This document shows, in pieces, positions 43,770-50,059 of a stretch of DNA of 50,059 nucleotides; positions within the stretch are counted from its first letter, which is position 1; each line of letters begins with the position of its first letter. The DNA lies in assembly GCA_027452065.1 (NCBI GenBank), contig DAIDHC010000137.1:1-50059 (forward strand), in the 5' to 3' direction. This DNA comes from Bryobacterales bacterium. Lineage in GTDB: Bacteria > Acidobacteriota > Terriglobia > Bryobacterales > Bryobacteraceae. The position numbers were made by a program, and so were the translations under genes. The notes under the pieces are model-generated. The model was not told the DNA's origin, made no database searches, and saw only the letters and a list, made by a program, of their open reading frames with translations.

Positions 43770-44055
43770 TGCCGCTCCCGCCGCCCTTGGTCCGAACGAG
43801 TGGTTGAGCCAGGACACCGCCGGCCTGTGGCAAATGGCGCAGGATGGGTGAATTGGCCTACCGCTACCCCCGGAATCTCGTCCTTCCGCGGCCCCTGCAT
43901 TCCCCCGCTCAGCCGCATTCCATCAATGCTCTCCCGCATGGCTCGGTTCATCTTCACTGCTCAGGCTGCAATCGGCGGGCCATCCACTGCGCCTTTTTTC
44001 GCATGGCACGCAGCGTGCTTTCCCCCATCCCGGTGACCATCGGGAGCGACAGACA
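43770..44055. promoter_or_regulatory. divergent intergenic region between the PFOR-Rnf operon and apbE
   Basis: The 286 bases between rnfB and apbE must hold the promoters for both directions. It is C-rich on the plus strand, with one T run near 44000 inside a weak TGCG/CGCA pair. I find no clear FNR-type or other redox-regulator palindrome, no RNA gene and no convincing small reading frame. Confidence 0.35.
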
Positions 44056-45075
44056 TTGACGAAAATCGCCTGGATCCGGGCCTTGATCGGGGTGGCCGCC
44101 GTCGGCCTGCTGGTTGGCTGGCGCGTCTCCCACGACGGACGCCTTCCGCCGCGCGGGAGCTTGCTCACAGTCCAGCGCACCCTGATGGGCACCCTGTGGA
44201 GCATCGAGGTGGCCGACCGCGGCTCGCCGGACCAGGCCCGCGCCGCCGTCGAGCGCGCCTATGCCGAACTCGATCGCATCGACGCCCTGATGAGCGAATG
44301 GAAGCCCGCCTCGCCGATCTCTCAAGTGGACGCCGCGGCCGGAAAATCCGCCGTCGAAGTTCCGCCCGAACTGCGCGCCCTCATTGAGCGCTCCATCCGC
44401 TACACGGCCCTCACCTCCGGCACCTTCGACATCACCTGGCGCGGCATGGGCAACCTCTGGCATTTCGACGACAGCTTCGTCCCGCCCTCCGACGCGGCCA
44501 TCGCCCGCGCCCGCGCCCGCATCGATTCCCGCCGCATCCGCGTCGACGGTAACCGTATCTATCTGCCGGCCGGCATGAACATCGGCCTCGGCGGCATCGC
44601 CAAAGGCTACGCCATCGACCGCGCCGGCGCCGTGCTGCGCCAAGCCGGCTTCCACGATTGGTTTGTCGACGGCGGCGGCGACGTCCTGGTCGCCGGAACC
44701 CGGCTCGGCCGGCCCTGGGTGGTCGGCATTCAGGACCCGCGCCGGCCCCGCGGCGAGCTCATCGGCGTCGTCCGCCTCACCAACGCCGCCCTCGCCAGTT
44801 CCGGCGATTACGAGCGTTACCGCATCGTCAACGGCGTCCGCTACCACCACATCATCGACCCCCGAACCGGCCGCCCCGCCTCCGCCTCCATCGCCGCCAC
44901 GGTGATCGCACCTACGGCCGAACAGGGCGTCGTACTCGGCAAGGGTGTCTTTATTCTCGGCCCCGAAGCGGGCCTCGCCTTGGCCGCCCGCCAGGGCATC
45001 GACGCGCTGCTCATTGACCCGCGGCAGCGCCGCTTCCTCACCCCCGGCTTCCGCCGCGTGCTGGAAACCGAATGA
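44056..45075 (+). CDS. apbE: FAD:protein FMN transferase
   Basis: A 339-residue protein from TTG 44056, with GGGAG nine bases before it; no in-frame ATG lies nearby. An N-terminal hydrophobic segment (about 5-22) sends it across the membrane. Motifs of the ApbE family: LMGTLWSIEV, LNxLMSxW-like RIDALMSEWKP, SGTFDITWRGMGNLW, the FAD-binding NIGLGGIAKGYAIDRA (about 175-190), DGGGDVLVAG and HHIIDPRTGRPA. It attaches FMN to Thr in the SGAT motifs of RnfD and RnfG, which are encoded in the divergent operon, so the pair forms one maturation unit. Confidence 0.92.
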   Translation: MTKIAWIRALIGVAAVGLLVGWRVSHDGRLPPRGSLLTVQRTLMGTLWSIEVADRGSPDQARAAVERAYAELDRIDALMSEWKPASPISQVDAAAGKSAVEVPPELRALIERSIRYTALTSGTFDITWRGMGNLWHFDDSFVPPSDAAIARARARIDSRRIRVDGNRIYLPAGMNIGLGGIAKGYAIDRAGAVLRQAGFHDWFVDGGGDVLVAGTRLGRPWVVGIQDPRRPRGELIGVVRLTNAALASSGDYERYRIVNGVRYHHIIDPRTGRPASASIAATVIAPTAEQGVVLGKGVFILGPEAGLALAARQGIDALLIDPRQRRFLTPGFRRVLETE

Positions 45076-45110
45076 GCGCTAGCGAGAGAGAAATGAGCGA
45101 AAGCGAAAAG
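45071..45110 (+). repeat. short imperfect direct repeat at the apbE end
   Basis: AATGAGCG followed by an AGCGA-containing run occurs at 45071-45090 and again at 45092-45110, with small differences. The first copy contains the apbE stop codon. The rest of the 171-base gap up to korA shows nothing I recognise apart from the korA ribosome site GGGAG near 45236. Confidence 0.5.
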
Positions 45111-45246
45111 CAATAATGTCCAGCGGTCCACCGAGCCAAGCGCGCCTCCGAATGGAATCCGGCGTGCCTCAACTTCCGGTTGCGGGCGCTCTGTGCGCGA
45201 TCCCGCGCCGCGCCGGTCTCCGGTGGCCCGCACACGGGAGCAGTGA

Positions 45247-47145
45247 ATGCCTTTAGATCAGTTGGAAGGCGCGGCGAAGTCCCAGGGCCAGGCGGCCCGG
45301 CTCGTCAGCCAGCATATTGTCGAAATCGTCAGTGATTCGGGTGAAGGCGCGCAAACGTGCGGCCAGATCTTCGCCGACCTGTGTGCGCGCAACGGCAACG
45401 GCATCTGGACCGTCGAGATCATCCCCGCCGAGATCGAGCCCCCCAGCCGTTCGCGCGCCGGCGCCAGCGGCAACCGCATCCGCATCGGCTCGGCCCGCGT
45501 CACCAACGCCGGCGATGCCGCCGACGTCGTCGTGGCGCTCAACGAGCAGGTCCTGTATAGCCGCATCGACGCCGGCGCGCTCCACGCCGGAACCCGCGTC
45601 TTCGTCGACGAATCCTGGGCTTCCGATCCCGACGAGGCGGTCCGCGCCCGCTACGCCGAAGCGGTGGCCGATTTTCGCCAACGCGGCTACGCCGTCATCG
45701 AAGTTCCCATCGAGAGCGAATGCCGCAGGTTTACCGACGAGCCGCGCAAGGGCAAGAACATGTGGGTGCTCGGCCTTCTCTGCGCCCTATACGATCTGGA
45801 CGAGGCCAGGGTCCGGCCCGGCATCGCCGCCCGCTTCCGCAAAAAAGGCGAGGCCGTGGTTCAGAAGAACCTCGACCTGTTCGCCGCCGGATACCGCTGG
45901 GCGCTCGACCACGTCGAAGACCGATTCCACGTCCCCTCCGCCCCGGCCTCCGAGCCCATGGTGGTCATGAACGGCAACCAGGCGCTGGCCCTCGGCATCA
46001 TGGCTGCCGGCATCGAAGTCTGCTCGATGTATCCCATCACACCGGCCACTTCCGCCTCGCATTTCCTGGCCGCCAACTTCGAGCGCGCCGGAGGATTTGT
46101 CCACCAGGCCGAGGATGAGATCGCCGCCATCGGCTTCGCCATCGGCTGCTCCTACGCCGGCAAAACCGCCGTCACCATCACCTCCGGCCCTGGCTTCGCC
46201 CTCAAAACCGAGTTCATCGGTTTCGCCGTGATGGCGGAAATCCCTCTCGTCATCGTCGTCGTCCAGCGCGGCGGCCCCTCCACCGGCCTGCCCACCAAAA
46301 TCGAACAGGGCGATCTGCTGGCCGCCCTCTACGCCTCGCCCGGCGACAGCCCCAAGATCGTCCTCGCCCCCGCCACCATCGAGGAGTGCTTCCACTTCCT
46401 CATCACCGCCCGCAAGCTCGCCGAGGAGTTCCGCGGCCCGGTGATCGTGCTCTCCGACGCCAATCTCGCCACCGGCCAGCAGCCCTTCCCCAAGCCAACG
46501 CTCAGCGAAGCCTGGCTCGCGCCCCCGGTCGATCCCTCCGACTGGAACCCGGAAGTCCCTCCCTTCGACTGGGACCCCCGCACCGGCCTTTCCCGAAGGC
46601 CCGTGCCCGGCCAGCGCGGTGGCCAGTACGTGGTCACCGGTCTCGCTCACGACGACCAAGGCCACGTTGCCTACGAGTCCGCCGTGAACCAGCGCGCCAT
46701 GAACATGCGCAGCCGCAAGCTGGCCACGCTCCGCGCCGCGCTCAAACCGCCCGCGGTCCACGGCGCCGACCGCGGCGACCTGCTGGTGGTCGGCTGGGGC
46801 TCCACTCTCGGCGCCATCGAAGAGGCTGTCGACAGCCTCCGCGCCCGCGGCCTCGCCGTCTCCTCGCTCCATCTGCGCTTCCTCAGCCCCCTCGAGCCCG
46901 GTCTCGCTGAAATCTTTTCCCGATTCCGCAAGGTCCTCACCGTCGAGGTCAACTACGCCGACGAGCCCGGCCAGCCGTTCATCGACCCCGGCTCCCGCCG
47001 CTACTCGCAACTGGCGCAACTCCTGCGGTCGCACACCCTCGTCGACGTCGATTGCTGGGGCACCGTCCCCGGCAGCCCGCTTCCGCCCGGCCGCATCGAG
47101 GAACATCTGCTGAGCGTGCTCGGCGAAACGAAGAAGGAGAGCTGA
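45247..47145 (+). CDS. korA: 2-oxoglutarate-type ferredoxin oxidoreductase, fused gamma-alpha subunit
   Basis: A 632-residue subunit. The first about 200 residues are the gamma domain (SGEGAQTCGQIFADL, then RVTNAGDAADVVVALNE), and residues about 230-632 are the alpha domain with GNQALALGIMAAG, the motif SMYPITPATSASHFLA near 258-273, and VVQRGGPSTGLPTKIEQGDL. Together with KorB it oxidises a 2-oxoacid and CoA and reduces ferredoxin. The gamma-alpha fusion is the common form for 2-oxoglutarate enzymes, but branched 2-oxoacids cannot be excluded. The stop directly abuts the korB ATG. Confidence 0.88.
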   Translation: MPLDQLEGAAKSQGQAARLVSQHIVEIVSDSGEGAQTCGQIFADLCARNGNGIWTVEIIPAEIEPPSRSRAGASGNRIRIGSARVTNAGDAADVVVALNEQVLYSRIDAGALHAGTRVFVDESWASDPDEAVRARYAEAVADFRQRGYAVIEVPIESECRRFTDEPRKGKNMWVLGLLCALYDLDEARVRPGIAARFRKKGEAVVQKNLDLFAAGYRWALDHVEDRFHVPSAPASEPMVVMNGNQALALGIMAAGIEVCSMYPITPATSASHFLAANFERAGGFVHQAEDEIAAIGFAIGCSYAGKTAVTITSGPGFALKTEFIGFAVMAEIPLVIVVVQRGGPSTGLPTKIEQGDLLAALYASPGDSPKIVLAPATIEECFHFLITARKLAEEFRGPVIVLSDANLATGQQPFPKPTLSEAWLAPPVDPSDWNPEVPPFDWDPRTGLSRRPVPGQRGGQYVVTGLAHDDQGHVAYESAVNQRAMNMRSRKLATLRAALKPPAVHGADRGDLLVVGWGSTLGAIEEAVDSLRARGLAVSSLHLRFLSPLEPGLAEIFSRFRKVLTVEVNYADEPGQPFIDPGSRRYSQLAQLLRSHTLVDVDCWGTVPGSPLPPGRIEEHLLSVLGETKKES

Positions 47146-48099
47146 ATGTCCGCCGTCATTACCGATTGGGAAACCGCGCCCGAGCCGCGCGTCTGCACGC
47201 TCGAAGACTACCGCGGCGCCGAAGCCCGTTGGTGTCCCGGCTGCGGCGACCACGCCGTGCTCAACGCCGTCCAGCGCCTGGCTCGCGACAAGCAGCTTCC
47301 GCCGGAGAAGACCGTCGTCGTCTCCGGCATTGGCTGCTCCAGCCGCTTCCCCCACTACATGGCCACCTACGGCTTCCATGGCCTCCACGGCCGCGCCTTC
47401 CCGGTGGCATGCGGCGTCCGCAGCCGCCGCCCTGATCTCAACATCTTCGTCGTCACCGGCGACGGCGACTGCTGCGCCATCGGCACCGCCCACTGGATCC
47501 ACGCCATCCGCTACAACATGAAGCTGGCCATCCTCCTGCTCGACAACAATATTTACGGCCTCACCAAGAGCCAGACTTCGCCCACCACCCGTCTCGGCGA
47601 ACGCTCCAGCACCCATCCGCAAGGCTCTTTCGTCGCTCCCCTCAACCCCCTCAGCGTCACTCTCGGTATCGCCAACGTCTCCTTCGTCGCCCAGACCGTC
47701 GACTGGAATCCGCCGCATCTTTACGCCACCATCCGCGCCGCCCACGAGCACGACGGCGCCGCTTTCGTGCGCGTGCTCCAGCGCTGCCCCCATTTCACCT
47801 CCCACGTCTTTCAGGAGCCGCAGCGCGATTTCGGCCGCCTCCTGCTGGCCGATCATCCCGACGGCATCCCGATCGACCCCGCCGTGCGCTCGCTGTTCCC
47901 CAACCGCATCCATCACGACCCGCGCGATCTCCCCTCCGCCCGCGAGCTCGCCGCCCGCGACGACGTCTACCCCATCGGCCTGCTCTATCGCAATCGCGAC
48001 GCCCTCCGCTACGATCAGGCTACTTCCCGCGGCCTCGGCAAAACGCCCGCCGAAAAACTTGCCGCGGTCGAAGAGACTCTCGAAAGGTTCACCATCTGA
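47146..48099 (+). CDS. korB: 2-oxoglutarate-type ferredoxin oxidoreductase, beta subunit
   Basis: A 317-residue thiamine diphosphate subunit. CPGCGDHAV near residue 29 and SGIGCSSRFPHY near 63 contain the Cys of its 4Fe-4S cluster, and VTGDGDCCAIG near 105 followed by LDNNIYGLTK is the thiamine-magnesium motif, all intact. TKSQTSPTTRLGERS follows as in known KorB proteins. It is the catalytic partner of KorA. Its stop overlaps the next gene by one base, so that gene is likely to encode a further part of the complex. Confidence 0.9.
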   Translation: MSAVITDWETAPEPRVCTLEDYRGAEARWCPGCGDHAVLNAVQRLARDKQLPPEKTVVVSGIGCSSRFPHYMATYGFHGLHGRAFPVACGVRSRRPDLNIFVVTGDGDCCAIGTAHWIHAIRYNMKLAILLLDNNIYGLTKSQTSPTTRLGERSSTHPQGSFVAPLNPLSVTLGIANVSFVAQTVDWNPPHLYATIRAAHEHDGAAFVRVLQRCPHFTSHVFQEPQRDFGRLLLADHPDGIPIDPAVRSLFPNRIHHDPRDLPSARELAARDDVYPIGLLYRNRDALRYDQATSRGLGKTPAEKLAAVEETLERFTI

Positions 48100-50059
48100 T
48101 GTCCGCCGCCGCCGCTCCCCCGCTCTCCACTTCGCGCGCCGGAATCCGCGCTTTCCACCTCACCGGAGGCGGCCTCGAAGCGCTTGAATCGAACGCCGCC
48201 TTCCGCCCGGAGCTTCCCGATCCCCCTCCGCTCGACACCCTCTACCCTCTCGTGTTCAGTCCTGGCGGCCCGCCCCGCCCGCTCTTCGATCTTCTCGACG
48301 GCATCGAGACTCGCCCCGCCATCGTCGCCTCCGTCCGCGCCGCCCTGGCCGGCCAGCCGTTCCTCGACGCCGCCCGCGCCGCCGCCGCGCTCGATGCCGC
48401 CGCCCTCCCACCTGCCGACCGCGCTCTCGCTCTGCCCCGCCTCGCCGCAGCCTCCGGCCTCGTTGCTTTCCACCCCGCCGCGCTTCCTCTTCTTTATGCC
48501 GCCTCCCTCGCCGCCGTCCGCGGCCAGGCCCGCGCCGCTTTTGTCCGAAATCTCGAATCCGCCCGCGCCCGCCTCGACGATCTTCTGACCATCGACGACC
48601 GCCGCTCGCCCGCCGCGCAAGCCCCGCCATCGCTCGCCGCCTCGCTCGGTCTCACCGCCGGAGCCTATCTCGACGCCTCCGCTCTCGCCCAGTCCCTCCG
48701 CCGCTCCCACGAACCCACTCAGCCCCTCGCGCCTCCCCGCCGCACCCGCATCGAAGCCGCCCGCGCCGCTCTCGACGAGGCCCTGCGCCGCCTCGCCGCC
48801 GAGCCCGCCTTCCGCCTTTTCCATCCGCCCTCCGCCGCCGTCCCTTCTGACTTCAGCGGTCTCTGCGTGTCCTCGCCCGCGCCGCTCGACGATGCCGCCG
48901 CGTTCCTCGAGCGCCAGCTCGAATGGTTCCGCGCCCCTCTCCGCGCCCTCCGCCTCGCCCGGCTCGAGTCCAGCTCGGCCTACGATCCCTCGCTCCACGA
49001 CGAAGTGCTCGACCGCCTCGATTGGCGCTCCGCCTCTTCCGCCGAACTCGCCGCTCTCCCCGCCGTCGCCGCCCTCATTCCCTCCGGCCCCACCCCGCTC
49101 TCTCTCGATACCTTCAGCCGCGTCCTCCGCGCCGCTCTGCCTCTTCACATCCTCGCCGCCGCCACCCTCGACGTCCCCGCCCCCGGCCACGCCGCTCCCG
49201 ATCTCGCCGCCCTCGCCCTCGCTCATCGCGAAGCCTTCGCCGCCCAGTGCTCGATGGCCCGCCCCGCCGATCTCCTTCGGTCGCTCGACGCCCTGGCCGG
49301 CTCCCCGCGCCCCGCCGTCGCCGTCGTCGCGGTTCCCGCGCCCGCCGCCGATCCAGCCGCCGCCTGGCGCTATGAGTCGGCCCTCGCTTCGAGCACCGCC
49401 TTCCCCGCTTTTCTCTACGATCCCGCGCGCGGCCCCGGCTTCACCACCCGCTTCGAACTCCTTGCCGTTTCACCGTCCGATGCCGCGCCCATCACCGCCG
49501 CTCACGCCGCCGCTCTCTCGCCCGCGCTGCGCAAACATTTCCGCCTTCTTCCGGATTCGGCCTGGGACAATGAGCAGCTCGAGCTCGCCGCCTGGCTCGA
49601 CGCCTCCGCCGCCGCTCCTCCGCCCGCCGTCCCCTATCTCTGGGTGCTCGATGAATCCGGCGCCCGCCGCCGCGCAGTCCTCTCGCGCGATCTCGCCGCA
49701 CTCTGCCTCGAGCGCCGCCAGGCCGCCCTCTGGTTGCGGGACCTCGGCGCCCCGCCCCCGCCCAAGCCCGAGCCCGCAGCCCATCCCGGCGACGACCGCC
49801 AGGCCCGCCTCGAAGGCGCCCGCCAGGCCATTGAGCGTGTAGTCAGCCTCCTCACCGGCGCACCCATCGCCCCATCCGCACCGAGTCCCGCCGCTGCGCT
49901 TCCCTCTGCCGCCGCGCCTCCCCCTGCTGCCGCACCGGCGCCCAAGCCTCCCGCTCCTCCAACGCCCACACCCGCCGCCCCCGCCGCCCCCGCCCCCGCC
50001 GGACCCTACATCGATTCCTTCCTCTGCACCAGTTGCAACGACTGCCGCAAAATCAATCC
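48099..50059 (+). CDS. PFOR-derived pseudo-subunit with tethered ferredoxin-like cluster (partial)
   Basis: The frame is open from ATG 48099, one base overlapping korB, to the window end: 653 codons with no stop. Residues about 255-545 line up by eye with the C-terminal third of the PFOR at 37939: YDPSLHDEVLDRLDW matches YNPRKHDDFFTYFNW, FPAFLYDPARGP matches YPLLRYNPDRGP, and LRKHFRLLPDSAW matches FRKQFRTVPADAW. Where PFOR has the thiamine motif GGDGAMYD this protein has SGPTPLSL, so it cannot bind thiamine diphosphate in the usual way. An Ala/Pro-rich linker (about 585-638) leads to IDSFLCTSCNDCRKIN, matching the PFOR end IDSSLCSSCDECININ. The first 200 residues are Ala/Leu-rich and unrecognised. 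It is probably an electron-transfer or scaffold subunit of KorAB. Confidence 0.75.
   Translation, partial: MSAAAAPPLSTSRAGIRAFHLTGGGLEALESNAAFRPELPDPPPLDTLYPLVFSPGGPPRPLFDLLDGIETRPAIVASVRAALAGQPFLDAARAAAALDAAALPPADRALALPRLAAASGLVAFHPAALPLLYAASLAAVRGQARAAFVRNLESARARLDDLLTIDDRRSPAAQAPPSLAASLGLTAGAYLDASALAQSLRRSHEPTQPLAPPRRTRIEAARAALDEALRRLAAEPAFRLFHPPSAAVPSDFSGLCVSSPAPLDDAAAFLERQLEWFRAPLRALRLARLESSSAYDPSLHDEVLDRLDWRSASSAELAALPAVAALIPSGPTPLSLDTFSRVLRAALPLHILAAATLDVPAPGHAAPDLAALALAHREAFAAQCSMARPADLLRSLDALAGSPRPAVAVVAVPAPAADPAAAWRYESALASSTAFPAFLYDPARGPGFTTRFELLAVSPSDAAPITAAHAAALSPALRKHFRLLPDSAWDNEQLELAAWLDASAAAPPPAVPYLWVLDESGARRRAVLSRDLAALCLERRQAALWLRDLGAPPPPKPEPAAHPGDDRQARLEGARQAIERVVSLLTGAPIAPSAPSPAAALPSAAAPPPAAAPAPKPPAPPTPTPAAPAAPAPAGPYIDSFLCTSCNDCRKIN

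Noticed and set aside
45787-47916. Minus-strand frame of about 700 codons under korA and korB
   Set aside because: Gly/Ala/Asp/Val-rich composition typical of the reverse complement of C-ending codons; korA and korB on the plus strand have complete motifs.
19610-48099. A dif-like recombination site marking the replication terminus
   Set aside because: The strand bias reversal made me look through the intergenic gaps, but I found no 28-base imperfect palindrome resembling dif.
48015-49226. Minus-strand frame of about 400 codons under the last gene
   Set aside because: Gly/Glu/Arg-rich low complexity. The plus-strand frame from 48099 is open for 653 codons, overlaps korB correctly and aligns with PFOR.
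1-50059. tRNA, rRNA, CRISPR array, insertion sequence or riboswitch
   Set aside because: Genes fill almost everything; the seven gaps above about 75 bases show no tRNA-like fold by eye, no spaced repeats, no transposase and no recognisable riboswitch core.

Overview
The window is dense, GC-rich bacterial DNA with 40 protein genes (two cut by the window edges), no RNA gene seen, and no gene-free stretch longer than about 290 bases. Gene content points to an Acidobacteriota member of the Solibacter/Bryobacter type: a TonB-dependent receptor with an N-terminal carboxypeptidase-regulatory-like domain, an ECF sigma/TPR-CHAT/zinc-finger/subtilase gene set, and a soil-type aromatic degradation cluster. 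This placement is inferred from gene families only.

Layout. (1) 1-7762: the start of a YdjC/ChbG-type deacetylase on the minus strand, then a tightly overlapping plus-strand operon of three glycosyltransferases, an ABC exporter, a histidine phosphatase and a nucleotide-sugar epimerase, probably making and exporting a glycoconjugate. (2) 7756-16169: a TonB-dependent receptor, then a complete peptide/nickel-type ABC importer (two ATPases, two permeases, one binding protein). (3) 16166-21791: an ECF sigma factor overlapping the binding-protein gene, a 948-residue TPR-CHAT caspase-like protein, a zinc-finger anti-sigma-like protein and a secreted subtilase. (4) 21825-32463: a divergent aromatic cluster with all enzymes from 4-hydroxybenzoate through protocatechuate to succinyl-CoA and acetyl-CoA (pobA, pcaF on minus; pcaI, J, H, G, B and a pcaD-pcaC fusion on plus), plus a MetE-like protein and a secreted carboxylesterase. 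(5) 32470-43769, minus strand: a nine-gene operon in which a giant pyruvate:ferredoxin oxidoreductase (1643 aa) sits between rnfB and rnfC, followed by rnfD, G, E, A, a small Cys-rich membrane protein and a ferredoxin-NADP reductase-like protein. (6) 44056-50059: apbE (flavin transferase for Rnf), then 2-oxoglutarate-type ferredoxin oxidoreductase korA-korB and a large partial gene.

The most unusual item is the last gene (48099 to the window end). It aligns by eye with the C-terminal third of the PFOR encoded 5 kb away, but has lost the thiamine diphosphate motif; both proteins end in an Ala/Pro-rich linker carrying the same short ferredoxin-like Cys cluster. It looks like a catalytically dead, PFOR-derived electron-transfer subunit attached to a two-subunit 2-oxoacid oxidoreductase. 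Together regions 5 and 6 form one ferredoxin economy: 2-oxoacids reduce ferredoxin, Rnf and the reductase pass the electrons to NAD(P), and ApbE matures Rnf. The second candidate for an undescribed system is the sigma/CHAT/anti-sigma/subtilase set joined to the peptide importer.

Base composition changes sharply: plus-strand genes in the first 20 kb are very G-rich in the coding strand, while plus-strand genes in the last 6 kb are very C-rich.
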